Assembly (NCBI GenBank): GCA_902765305.1
Contig: CACWZI010000001.1
Location: 1-64,000, forward strand
Source: an uncultured Eubacteriales bacterium
GTDB taxonomy: Bacteria; Bacillota; Clostridia; Christensenellales; Aristaeellaceae
DNA: 64,000 nucleotides
Direction: 5' to 3'
The notes under the pieces were generated by a model, which saw only the letters and a program-made list of their open reading frames with translations, was not told the DNA's origin and did not search any database. Shown in pieces: positions 42,467 through 50,157 of the stretch; positions within the stretch are counted from its first letter, which is position 1; every line of letters starts with the position of its first letter. The position numbers and the translations under genes are program-made.

Positions 42467-43888
42467 ATGAATTCCATGAAGATAAGGAACGTAAAAGAAG
42501 AATACAAGCATTTTCTTGTAACATACCTGTTACCGCTGATCGGAATATCCTACAACAATAATTTGATGCCTATCCCCGAAGTACAGGGAGAACTACCCAA
42601 AGCGTCATCTTCTTATATACGCTGCACAAATGACAGAATCTTTTTTTCGACCCATGATGTGGACATGTTCTATTTAGAATGGAATCACGGACTGTCCGGG
42701 GATAGTATAGCGTTTGCGCGCGAGGTTATCAGCGCCTTCTTTGGCGTGTCCACATACAGTAGGCCCAAAAATTTAAAGGCTGCGAAAATCCGATACAGCG
42801 AAGATTTCATTCGTGAGGCAAATTATCGTCTCGCAATTCAGAAGGGCATTTGTGACTGGTGCGCGGGAAAGAAGAACGAAAAGCTGTATGCGCTGATTCA
42901 GGCTTTAGAGCATTGGTCGGTACAGACATACGAGGGAAACAAGGTTACATTTGGTTTCATCTATAACCCCGAGGCAAAATCCCCGCTCAGAAACGATGAT
43001 TACGGCGACTGGCTGAAATTTCTGAACGACGACTATTCAGCCGCGTTTTCCGATTGCATCCATTCCGTGATCGAGATCGATGAAAACTGCAATCTCTCAA
43101 GGCACCTGTCCATAACGGAAACTGGCATCATAGAGAAATACCGCCTTTCAGCCCGTCTTCCCTACAGATTCGCCAGAATCATTGAAAAGTACGTGACCGG
43201 CTCGTGCGTCGGTATTTTCCTGTTGAAGAACGGCGATATACTCATTTCTAAAAACCGTGCCGTACAGCTGATTAAACGCAACCTGAGATGGCTCAACCTG
43301 AGTTACGATACATTCCTGAACATGGTCAGAAGCAGGCCGGAGACGGCGGATATCTCTGAAGACCTGATTGAACAGATATATGCGTCTGTGCTCGATGTGT
43401 CGTTCGCGCATACGGGCGGCATTATCGCGGTGATACCGGATATTTCAAGGCTGATATCCGGTCAGGACCCGGTTTTGAATATCTGCGACAACCTTCTCGA
43501 TAATCGCGACCTGCGCGCGATGGAAATGGAAATGCGCAAATCCAATGTATACACCGGTCTGTCCCCAGCCGAAATCAATAAAGAACTGTCAAAAAGGCTT
43601 CTGAAACGAAAGATGGTGAAATATCTTGTTGCGGAAAGAGCGTTTCCTGCAATAGATCGCAAGCTCCGCGCGGAACTCATCTCTATGGACGGCGCTTGTA
43701 TACTGGATTATACAGGGAGGGTTTGCGCTGTTGGCGCAATCATCCGCAACGACAGCGGCTCCTCCGGGGGAGGCCGAAACGCAGCGGCCAAAAAGCTCTC
43801 CAAATACAAAGGCCTTGCCGTGAAGGTATCGACCGACGGATATATCGAATTGTTTATTCAGGGAGAGCGGGTTTATGAGATTAAATAA
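42467..43888 (+). CDS. Protein with DisA/DAC-like C-terminal domain, candidate nucleotide sensor
   Basis: 473 residues. The N-terminal 290 residues are not recognised. The last 170 look like a diadenylate-cyclase (DisA_N) fold: VLDVSFAHTGGIIAVIPD at its start (compare the usual S..GALIVI), then SMDGACILDYTGRVCAVGAI with the DGA motif, GGGRNAAAKKLSKYKG in place of GxRHRAA, and VKVSTDGYIELFIQG in place of VVSEExG. DGA is kept but the RHR triad and the Glu are lost, so it is more likely a DAC-like sensor (DACNV-type) than a cyclase. AAGGATG precedes ATG 42467. It stands between the ABC-3C-like operon and an orphan RNA gene. Moderately sure. Confidence 0.65.
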   Translation: MNSMKIRNVKEEYKHFLVTYLLPLIGISYNNNLMPIPEVQGELPKASSSYIRCTNDRIFFSTHDVDMFYLEWNHGLSGDSIAFAREVISAFFGVSTYSRPKNLKAAKIRYSEDFIREANYRLAIQKGICDWCAGKKNEKLYALIQALEHWSVQTYEGNKVTFGFIYNPEAKSPLRNDDYGDWLKFLNDDYSAAFSDCIHSVIEIDENCNLSRHLSITETGIIEKYRLSARLPYRFARIIEKYVTGSCVGIFLLKNGDILISKNRAVQLIKRNLRWLNLSYDTFLNMVRSRPETADISEDLIEQIYASVLDVSFAHTGGIIAVIPDISRLISGQDPVLNICDNLLDNRDLRAMEMEMRKSNVYTGLSPAEINKELSKRLLKRKMVKYLVAERAFPAIDRKLRAELISMDGACILDYTGRVCAVGAIIRNDSGSSGGGRNAAAKKLSKYKGLAVKVSTDGYIELFIQGERVYEIK

Positions 43889-43943
43889 TACAGCGCTGAA
43901 TCGGTGCCACACAGGGCGATGGCATTTTTAATAAATAATTAAC

Positions 43944-43971
43944 TTGACAGCGCATGGAAAGAGAGTATAAT
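43944..43971 (+). promoter_or_regulatory. Consensus promoter of an orphan RNA gene
   Basis: TTGACA at 43944-43949, a 16-bp spacer and TATAAT at 43966-43971. No open frame of any quality follows before a terminator. Confidence 0.85.
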
Positions 43972-43977
43972 ATCTTG

Positions 43978-44118
43978 TTAAGTCTAATAGACTTTTTAGA
44001 ACAAAGTCGGTGCAGCGATACGTCGCAAGCATCGGATTGCAGAGAAATCTGCAAGCACGACAGACGAACAGTCTGGACAGAGGGCTTGGGATAGGTTGCT
44101 ATTCTGGGCTCTCTTTTT
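43978..44118 (+). ncRNA. Orphan structured RNA, about 140 nt
   Basis: A promoter on one side and a strong terminator on the other enclose a chain of hairpins: AAGTC/GACTT (43980-43994, extended by TTGTT/AACAA), GCGA-TACG-TCGC with a UNCG loop (44015-44026), TTGCAGA-GAAA-TCTGCAA with a GNRA loop (44037-44054), CAGAC/GTCTG (44061-44075) and the terminator stem (44079-44114) with five Ts. GTCG/CGAC (44006-44009, 44058-44061) could close the two middle hairpins into a junction. I do not recognise a known RNA family. Confidence 0.78.
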
Positions 44119-44119
44119 G
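44079..44119 (+). terminator. Terminator of the orphan RNA
   Basis: AGAGGGCTTGGGATAG pairs, using several G-U pairs, with CTATTCTGGGCTCTCT across GTTG, then TTTTT. Confidence 0.85.
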
Positions 44120-44555
44120 TTTGCCGTAATTGTTCAGCCTACGACTGAACAGTTACCTCGGATGTGGAGCAATCTCCCCATCCGACACCCCGGAGCCTGC
44201 CGGCCCGTTCGGGCGGTTAACCGTTGGCTGTTAATCCTTGTCCCATGAAAAGCGTTCCCATCCCAGAAACAGGTGTAGTTTGAGATATATCTACTGCATT
44301 GTTGTTTCTTTATTACTCAGACAATCAATTTGTTACCCTCGCACCGAGGGTAACAAGAGGCAACATTGTATCAAAACAAGCGTTTCTTTCCAAACCCAGA
44401 AAAACGTCTGAAAACATCTGTTTTCGGGCGTTTTTCCGTATATTTGGAATGGATTTGAATGAATTGTTCGGAAAACTGGGGCGGTAGGATGGTTCGCCTG
44501 CCGGAAACGATTCGTCAATTGATACCCCAATTCAAGAGCGTTCTGCGATTATCTA
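44120..44555. other. Non-coding gap with further hairpins and a repeated block
   Basis: No gene supported. Hairpins: GTTCAG/CTGAAC (44132-44150), GGATGTGGAG/CTCCCCATCC (44160-44183), GCCCG/CGGGC near 44203 and TTAAC/GTTAA near 44218. At about 44360-44392 lies the block ACATTGTATCAAAACAAGCG plus flank, matching 33735-33768, again followed by a hairpin (GAAAAACG/CGTTTTTC). Confidence 0.6.
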
Positions 44556-44585
44556 TTGACAAAAGTACTCCCATAGGAGTATAAT
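44556..44585 (+). promoter_or_regulatory. Promoter with palindromic operator of the DUF3990/XRE pair
   Basis: TTGACA at 44556-44561, an 18-bp spacer, TATAAT at 44580-44585. The spacer contains the perfect inverted repeat TACTCC-CATA-GGAGTA (44566-44581), placed to let the XRE partner repress its own operon. Confidence 0.8.
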
Positions 44586-44605
44586 TGAATTGCGGAGGTG
44601 GTCGC

Positions 44606-45283
44606 ATGAAGCGGACGATTTACCATGGCTCCAATCACATCATCCAGAAGCCGATTTATGGCGGTGGGAAACGATACAACGATTACGGTCAGGGCTTTTA
44701 CTGCACCGACAGTTTGGACATGGCCAAGGAGTGGGGCGTCGGAAAGGGCGTCAATGGCTTTGCCAACAGGTATTCCATTGAGTGCGACGGCTTGGAAATC
44801 CTGGACTTGAACGATCCGAAGTTCTGCATTTTGAACTGGTTGGCGGTGCTGCTGGAGAATCGTGAGTTTGACGCCGGTTCGCCGCTGGCATACCAGGCGA
44901 AGGAGTATCTGCTTGAGACCTTTCGCGTCGATTATCACGACTGCGATTGCATGATCGGCTATCGCGCCGACGACAGCTATTTTTCATTCGCGCAGGATTT
45001 CATCAACGGCACGATTTCCTTTCGGCAGCTGAATCGGGCGATGCATCTGGGCAAGCTGGGTCAGCAATTTGTTCTCAAAAGCGAGAAGGCATTTGATCGC
45101 ATCACCTTTGAAGGATACGAGATCGCGGAGAGCACGGAGTGGTACATCAAAAAGATGGCGCGTGACCAAGCGGCCCGGCGGGAATACTTCGACGTGGAGC
45201 GCAATCGCATCGAGCGGAATGACTTGTTTGTCACGCAGATTTTGAGCGAGGAGATGAAGCCGAATGATCCACGCTTACGATAA
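44606..45283 (+). CDS. DUF3990 protein, ADP-ribosyltransferase-like toxin
   Basis: 225 residues. It starts IYHGSNHIIQKPIYGGGKRY then NDYGQGFYCTDSLDMAKEWG, the DUF3990 signature (Y-H-G-S plus DFG-x-GFY-x-T) that resembles the NAD-binding H/Y-E ART fold. The central ILDLNDPKFCILNWLAVLLENR, DCDCMIGYRADDSYF and FVLKSEKAF are also typical. Such proteins are paired with XRE antitoxins. ATG 44606 has GGAGGTGG. It overlaps the HTH gene by 20 bp. Toxicity is inferred. Confidence 0.82.
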   Translation: MKRTIYHGSNHIIQKPIYGGGKRYNDYGQGFYCTDSLDMAKEWGVGKGVNGFANRYSIECDGLEILDLNDPKFCILNWLAVLLENREFDAGSPLAYQAKEYLLETFRVDYHDCDCMIGYRADDSYFSFAQDFINGTISFRQLNRAMHLGKLGQQFVLKSEKAFDRITFEGYEIAESTEWYIKKMARDQAARREYFDVERNRIERNDLFVTQILSEEMKPNDPRLR

Positions 45284-45899
45284 GCTGTATTTGGAAAAGG
45301 CACGTGCAGCGCTGGCGCGCATGCTCGACTTTGCCGCGTATGATCTGCACTATGATATCGCGGTGTTCTTCGACCTCTTCATCTCTTCCGGCGTTGCGAC
45401 GCTGTTTGAGCAGGGCGATGTGAACACGTTGGTCGGGAAATCGGGTGTTGAGTTGGCCTACGAAGTGATCGAGCGCAGCGGCTTGACGGTGGAGAGGATA
45501 AAGCCCCGATACGCCATGGATCGCAGCGAGGAATACTGGACGGGTTGGGCGCTGGCGTGGTATCAGTGGGAAACGGGAATGTCCTTCGCTATGATCGTGC
45601 GCTACGTGCCGATCAAAGAGATTCAGCAGATGTACAATCCCTATCACGAGATGGACATTCGGCAATTCGCCGATCACATGGATGAGCTGATTCGGACGGC
45701 GAAGCCGGAAACCAATCTCAAACTTATTCGTCAGCAGAACGGTTTGAGCCAGAGACAGCTTGCCGAGCTGAGCGGAGTGCCTCTGAGAACCATCCAGCAG
45801 TATGAACAACGGCAGAAGAACATCAACCGTGCGCAGGTGGAGCACATGGTCAAAATAGCGCGAGTGTTGAAATGTGAATCGTATTTACTTTGCGAATAA
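45264..45899 (+). CDS. XRE-type antitoxin-like protein
   Basis: 211 residues. The N-terminal 140 residues are helical (YDLHYDIAVFFDLFISSGVA; YAMDRSEEYWTGWALAWYQW) and may bind the toxin. The C-terminal 65 residues are a Cro/C1 HTH (NLKLIRQQNGLSQRQLAELSGVPLRTIQQYEQ). An antitoxin with its DNA-binding part at the C-terminus fits the palindrome in the promoter upstream of the pair. Confidence 0.82.
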   Translation: MIHAYDKLYLEKARAALARMLDFAAYDLHYDIAVFFDLFISSGVATLFEQGDVNTLVGKSGVELAYEVIERSGLTVERIKPRYAMDRSEEYWTGWALAWYQWETGMSFAMIVRYVPIKEIQQMYNPYHEMDIRQFADHMDELIRTAKPETNLKLIRQQNGLSQRQLAELSGVPLRTIQQYEQRQKNINRAQVEHMVKIARVLKCESYLLCE

Positions 45900-45947
45900 G
45901 TATAATCATATTCTTGATTGTATTATTACTTATTATTGTATTAAGGA

Positions 45948-45976
45948 TTGATTGTTTTAATGAAGTATAGTACAAT
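45948..45976 (+). promoter_or_regulatory. Promoter upstream of the SLATT-RT locus
   Basis: TTGATT at 45948-45953, a 17-bp spacer, TACAAT at 45971-45976, more than 200 bp before the first codon, so the transcript has a long leader. Confidence 0.6.
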
Positions 45977-45982
45977 GGAGGT

Positions 45983-46189
45983 GCCGGGGAGTTGCTTATG
46001 GCTGATGCCATGATTCTTACATAGGTAAGGATACTCTGTACTGATTAATCGCTGTTCCCTCTATTGGGGAAGCCTGTCAAGGGCTATGTAACATTCCTCA
46101 AGTGACTCTCTGGCAATTCCTATGAATAACTTTAGCATCATGAAAGGATATAAGGTTCACGCTATTGCAGGAACCGTAGGTCTATGTAA
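45983..46189 (+). ncRNA. Hairpin-rich non-coding leader of the SLATT-RT pair, candidate RT-associated RNA
   Basis: No open frame. Successive hairpins: ATGGC-TGAT-GCCAT (45998-46011), ATTCTTAC-ATAG-GTAAGGAT (46013-46032), TTCCC/GGGAA (46055-46071) and AGCC/GGCT (46071-46085). Defence reverse transcriptases commonly work with a nearby non-coding RNA as template or primer; this stretch is the only such candidate next to the RT. Its ends and role are inferred. Confidence 0.5.
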
Positions 46190-46789
46190 GTGGGAAAGAG
46201 CGAATCAAAAAAGCTTGAAGATAAGATTTGGCTTACAAGAAAATGCCGAATTAACGCATCTGAAAGGCTATTGAGGAAAGCTGTATATATTGAGTCTCTT
46301 AATGTGTGGTATTCAACATGCATAATAATAATGTCTCTAATATCCTATATTAGGAAGAACAACGATCTTTCCTTATTGTCTCTGATTCTTTCAATTGGAT
46401 TGATAGTATCAATTGTTTATGTGAATGCAACAGGATTGCGTGACCGATCATTTGCCTTGAAGCAAAACTATATTGACTTACAGCTATTATTGCTTGAATT
46501 GGAGAGTGATACAGATACTAAACATGTGCATATTAAAAAGAAATACGGTGAATTACTCAAATCATCAGAGAATCATTTGCCTATTGATATGTATCATGTC
46601 AAAATGAGATCAGCTGATTTACGCTCTGAGATTTATTGGGGTGGTTGGTTTGCTATTATATGGCATTTTGTTTGGACAATATTATTGAAGTGTATCCTTA
46701 TAGTACTTCCTGTTTGCTTGTTTTTGATTTTTGCTTTGAAAGGTGATCTACATGAAAGCATATCAACATTTTTATCAAGCCTTCTCTAA
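46190..46789 (+). CDS. SLATT-type two-TM membrane protein
   Basis: About 199 residues. Two membrane hairpins: SLNVWYSTCIIIMSLISYIR and SLLSLILSIGLIVSIVYVNA, then a soluble helical part (FALKQNYIDLQLLLLELESD, KKKYGELLKSSENHLPIDMY) and a C-terminal membrane segment (TILLKCILIVLPVCLFLIFA). The start ESKKLEDKIWLTRKCRINAS plus the YxxLL helix matches the SLATT family that is found with reverse transcriptases and with CD-NTase or SLOG systems and is thought to form membrane pores as an effector. GTG 46190 is the apparent start with no clear ribosome site. AT-rich, overlaps the RT gene by 38 bp. Confidence 0.72.
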   Translation: MGKSESKKLEDKIWLTRKCRINASERLLRKAVYIESLNVWYSTCIIIMSLISYIRKNNDLSLLSLILSIGLIVSIVYVNATGLRDRSFALKQNYIDLQLLLLELESDTDTKHVHIKKKYGELLKSSENHLPIDMYHVKMRSADLRSEIYWGGWFAIIWHFVWTILLKCILIVLPVCLFLIFALKGDLHESISTFLSSLL

Positions 46790-48086
46790 GGAATCACTTA
46801 ATAGAATCTATAATGAGAAGCTCCAATATCATTTGCCGGTCGGATTGGATAATATAATCCCTGATGTATTTCGCGATCATATAGATAATAACATTGACAC
46901 AATAATAAGGAAAGTACTCAAAGGATCATATCATTTTACTAGATATAGAGAAGTTTTAATAAGTAAAGGTAAGGGAAAACCTCCTCGTGTTATTTCGGTT
47001 CCAACTTCTCGTGACAGCTTGGCTTTGGCAGCATATCTTGCTTTTCTTCAAAACACATTTGATAAAGATATTAAAGAGCCATTGTTACATACGATCATTG
47101 GTGACATAACGAATGCATTACGAGAGAGCAGATATAATGGATTTGTAAAAGCAGACATTAGGCATTTTTATGCGTCTATTGATCATCGTCTATTATTGAG
47201 CAAAGTTAAAAGGCGTATACGAAAGAAAGAAGCTATTCAGTTTTTAAAAAGTGCTATCTCTACAGAAACAAGATCGAGGGTTCATGGAGAAGCCAATCAT
47301 AGTATACAATCTACAGGTGTTCCTGAAGGGCTTTCAATATCTAATATCCTCGCTGATATTTATCTTGCAGATTTAGAAAGCCGAATTTGTAGTATTCATA
47401 GTAATATACGATTCTTTCGCTTCGTTGATGATATTATAATACTATGTGATGCTGATGAAGCAGAAGGGATTAAAGATACGCTTATAGAGGTTCTAAAGAG
47501 AGAATATCAATTGGAAGCACATCCTGAAAAAACGGTTGCTGGCAATTTAGTAGCGGGAGTTCCGTATTTAGGGTATGTGTTTTATAAGAATAGAATATGC
47601 ATTCGCTCAGAAGCCATCCAAAAGCTGGAATACTCTATTGAAGAGCTGTTTAGAAAGCAATACCATAATAAAATAGCGTCATATGGGCTGTTTGTATGGA
47701 AACTGAATCTGCGAATTGTGGGATGCATCCTCGAGGATAAGAAATATGGATGGTTATTTTACTATTCGCAGATGGATGATCTAACCCCACTATATCATCT
47801 GGACTGGTTAATTAAGAAATTCTTCGCGAGGTATAATATAAAGAAACCTGACGGATTAAAAACATTTGTTCGTGGATATCATGAGATTACAAAGAACGTG
47901 AGTCATTCAACATATCTGATAAATGCGAATTTCTTTTCATCGGAAGAAAAACGCAAAGTTTTGGAAGATGTATATCTGCGGAGAGAATTTGAAAATATAC
48001 CAGATGAAACCATTGATGTGTGGTTTAAGCAGATGCTGTTCAGAGAAATAAAGTACTTGGAACACGACATTCAAAGCTTTTCTTGA
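46752..48086 (+). CDS. Stand-alone reverse transcriptase, probable anti-phage (Abi/UG-type)
   Basis: 444 residues. RT core: PRVISVPTSRDSLALAAYLA, FVKADIRHFYASIDHRLLLS (motif A Asp), STGVPEGLSISNILADIYLA (motif B), FFRFVDDIIILCDADEAEGI (motif C, FVDD instead of YADD), EAHPEKTVAGNLVAGVPYLG. No maturase X domain, endonuclease or Cas1 fusion; a C-terminal extension of about 150 residues is unrecognised. This fits solitary defence RTs rather than group II intron or DGR RTs. ATG 46752 has AAAGGTGAT. Overlaps the SLATT gene, so the pair is coupled. Confidence 0.85.
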   Translation: MKAYQHFYQAFSKESLNRIYNEKLQYHLPVGLDNIIPDVFRDHIDNNIDTIIRKVLKGSYHFTRYREVLISKGKGKPPRVISVPTSRDSLALAAYLAFLQNTFDKDIKEPLLHTIIGDITNALRESRYNGFVKADIRHFYASIDHRLLLSKVKRRIRKKEAIQFLKSAISTETRSRVHGEANHSIQSTGVPEGLSISNILADIYLADLESRICSIHSNIRFFRFVDDIIILCDADEAEGIKDTLIEVLKREYQLEAHPEKTVAGNLVAGVPYLGYVFYKNRICIRSEAIQKLEYSIEELFRKQYHNKIASYGLFVWKLNLRIVGCILEDKKYGWLFYYSQMDDLTPLYHLDWLIKKFFARYNIKKPDGLKTFVRGYHEITKNVSHSTYLINANFFSSEEKRKVLEDVYLRREFENIPDETIDVWFKQMLFREIKYLEHDIQSFS

Positions 48087-48119
48087 GCTTATTTGAAATC
48101 TGATAACTATGACAGAATA

Positions 48120-48152
48120 GCCGCACCTGTGCAATCAGGTGCGGCCATTTTA
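48120..48152 (+). terminator. Terminator of the SLATT-RT operon
   Basis: GCCGCACCTG-TGCAAT-CAGGTGCGGC, perfect 10-bp stem, followed by CATTTTAA. Confidence 0.88.
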
Positions 48153-48171
48153 ATGAAGAGGAGGAAGCAAA

Positions 48172-48420
48172 ATGAAAGACAATAAAATGACAAATATTCC
48201 TTGCCAGGATTCCTTTTTGGAGGTATCATTGGAATGTGGAGAGACGCACCTTGAAAACGATATAGCAGCGCAGACCACTGTTGCTAAGCTCCGCGAGACG
48301 ACGACGCGGAACGGCTGTTCAGTGACGATGGTATTTCGGGAGGAGGCCAATCCCCACGTCCGGAAATCCGTTGCTGAGATGCTGTTGCGTTCAATGGAGA
48401 AACGGAGTGAAGCAACATGA
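48172..48420 (+). CDS. Small TnpW-like protein coupled to the second recombinase
   Basis: 82 residues; the part TVAKLRETTTRNGCSVTMVF through RKSVAEMLLRSMEKRSE aligns with the protein at 22430-22672. GAGGAGG precedes ATG 48172 and the stop overlaps the recombinase start (ATGA). Conserved pairing in both elements suggests a joint role in integration or excision. Confidence 0.68.
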   Translation: MKDNKMTNIPCQDSFLEVSLECGETHLENDIAAQTTVAKLRETTTRNGCSVTMVFREEANPHVRKSVAEMLLRSMEKRSEAT

Positions 48421-50057
48421 AGAGAGTATTATGTTTGTATAGAGTATCAACATTGGGACAGGTTGACCCGAAGGATGACATTCCCATGCAGCGTCGGGAG
48501 TGCGAGGCGTTCATCGCCTTGCATGACGACTGGACGTTCGTCGGTGAACGCCTTGAGAAGGGCGTTTCTGGGTACAAGTTGTCCGCGAACAAGCGCGACG
48601 CGATCATCGAGATTCGAGGGATGGCGGAGCGCAAGGAATTCGACGTGCTGCTGGTGTTCATGTTCGACCGACTGGGTCGACGGGAGGACGAGACGCCCTT
48701 CCTGGTGCAATGGCTCATTGAACATGGCATCGAAGTGTGGAGCACGCGGGAAGGACAACAGCGGCTGGACAGCCGGGTGGACAAACTGCTGAATTACATC
48801 CGCTTCTGGCAGGCCGGCGGCGAAAGTGAAAAGACGTCCGTTCGCGTCAAAGCGGCACACACGCAGATGACAGCGGACGGCATCTGGCGCGGCGGGAAGC
48901 ATCCCTTTGGATACCGACTTGTCCGCAAGGGCCGCGTGGGCAAGAAGAACAGGGAGCTGTATGACCTGGAGATCGACCCGATTACCGGCCCACAGGTGAA
49001 AAAGGTATTCCACATGGCGGGCGTGGAGGGCATGGGCAACACGCGTATTGCCAATTACATGAACGAACACTACCCAAACCCGGACAAGATTTGGACTCGG
49101 ACGACGGTGATGTCTCTGCTGAGAAACCCAGTCTATACCGGGCGAATGCATATGAATGATGTAATGTCCGAACCCATTGAAGAACTGCGGCTGGTCTCGG
49201 ATGACGATTTCCAATTCACGCAGATTGCTATATCGAAACGGATACAGAATCGTTACGCCTGGAGGCATGAGACAGAGAACGCCGCTATCCCTGAGGGACA
49301 CACAAAGACCTCGGTCTATGGCGCGTCACTCTTGTCAGGACTGATCTGGTGTGGTCATTGTCATCACAAGCTGGTGGGCGGCTATTGCTGTAAACAGCGT
49401 GCCAGAGGCCCGTATTACCGTCCGATTTATCGTTGCTATAATGGATCAATCGACGCCAAGGAATGCGACGGCCAGACGGTGTACTCCGCCAAGAAGATCG
49501 AAGGAGCGGTTCTGGAAGTCGTAAGAGGCTATTTCGATGCAATCCAATCATCGGTGGATGCCGTATGGAAAGAGCAGGCATGCCGGCGCATTAGAAGTCT
49601 GCAGAAGGACAAGAGTCTGGAAGAACAGAGGAATCTTGCCAAACTGCGCAAGCAGAATCAGGCGCTCAAGGATGGGATCCTGAAATCTTTGACCGGCGAA
49701 GCCAGGTTTGACGAAGATATCCTGCAATCCCTGTTGGAGGACAATCAAAGGGCTATCGAGGTGAGCGAAGGCATCATCGCTGCCTACCAGCGGGAGAAGG
49801 AACAGGAAGAAGTCAGGATTCAATACCTGTCTACCCAGATTCAGAACATCCGGGATTGGGCAAAGGTGTTTGATGACGCGGAGACCGATGAAAAGCGGAT
49901 GATCCTCTCGAAGATCATCGAGCGCATTGAAGTCGACCGCAATTACCATTTGACCATACACTTCTATGTGGCGCTGGCGGACTTACAGCCAGATGTAGAA
50001 CATGGTGAGGCATCCATTGTCCAGGCTGACCATTGCATTGAGACTAAGGTGGGGTGA
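48417..50057 (+). CDS. Large serine recombinase, element 2
   Basis: 546 residues, close paralogue of the one at 22669. Catalytic Ser11 in LYRVSTLGQ; LEKGVSGYK; FDVLLVFMFDRLGRREDETP; GIWRGGKHPFGYRLVRKGR; zinc ribbon CGHCHHKLVGGYC with RCYNGSIDAKEC; coiled coil; C-terminal FDDAETDEKRMILSKIIERI. The codon choice is more GC-rich than in the element 1 copy, so the two arrived separately or diverged. The tRNA-Ala 3' copy starts 47 bp after its stop, in a flank (TGTAGTTAC...GCTTCGT.AGCG) that is also shared with element 1. Confidence 0.93.
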   Translation: MKRVLCLYRVSTLGQVDPKDDIPMQRRECEAFIALHDDWTFVGERLEKGVSGYKLSANKRDAIIEIRGMAERKEFDVLLVFMFDRLGRREDETPFLVQWLIEHGIEVWSTREGQQRLDSRVDKLLNYIRFWQAGGESEKTSVRVKAAHTQMTADGIWRGGKHPFGYRLVRKGRVGKKNRELYDLEIDPITGPQVKKVFHMAGVEGMGNTRIANYMNEHYPNPDKIWTRTTVMSLLRNPVYTGRMHMNDVMSEPIEELRLVSDDDFQFTQIAISKRIQNRYAWRHETENAAIPEGHTKTSVYGASLLSGLIWCGHCHHKLVGGYCCKQRARGPYYRPIYRCYNGSIDAKECDGQTVYSAKKIEGAVLEVVRGYFDAIQSSVDAVWKEQACRRIRSLQKDKSLEEQRNLAKLRKQNQALKDGILKSLTGEARFDEDILQSLLEDNQRAIEVSEGIIAAYQREKEQEEVRIQYLSTQIQNIRDWAKVFDDAETDEKRMILSKIIERIEVDRNYHLTIHFYVALADLQPDVEHGEASIVQADHCIETKVG

Positions 50058-50104
50058 TACAGCCCGCCGAATTGGGATGTAGTTACAATGCTTCGTCAGC
50101 GTGA

Positions 50105-50153
50105 TACATTCGCATTGTAGAGGTCACCGGTTCGAATCCGGTATGCTCCACCA
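50105..50153 (+). other. attR-like copy of the tRNA-Ala 3' part (49 bp), right end of the island
   Basis: Identical to tRNA-Ala from TACATTCGCATTGTAG to CCA. The D-arm side differs (CAGCGTGA instead of TAGCGCGC). It is the outermost copy, presumably the 3' end of the original chromosomal tRNA gene or of the first integrant. Confidence 0.9.
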
Positions 50154-50157
50154 AAAA

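Larger units (their letters stand above)
24411..50153. mobile_element. Integrated element 2 in tRNA-Ala (about 25.7 kb defence-bearing island)
   Basis: Bounded by the 57-bp tRNA-Ala fragment on the left and a 49-bp exact fragment at 50105-50153 on the right, the latter 47 bp after a TnpW-like/serine recombinase pair nearly identical to that of element 1. The inside is mosaic: GC-rich recombinase and phage-type genes on the minus strand and AT-rich defence genes on the plus strand. No conjugation genes are seen, so it is not self-transmissible by any visible means. Confidence 0.75.

Noticed and set aside
43978..44118. 6S RNA, tmRNA or RNase P RNA
   Set aside because: It is a chain of short hairpins rather than a single long bulged rod, and lacks tRNA-like ends or known conserved cores that I can recognise.
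44299..44487. Plus-strand 62-codon frame
   Set aside because: It covers the repeated non-coding block and a hairpin, has no ribosome site, and its sequence shows no protein-like pattern.
46752..48086. Group II intron maturase, DGR or CRISPR-linked RT
   Set aside because: No maturase X or HNH domain, no template/variable repeat pair visible, no cas genes; the SLATT partner points to a defence RT.
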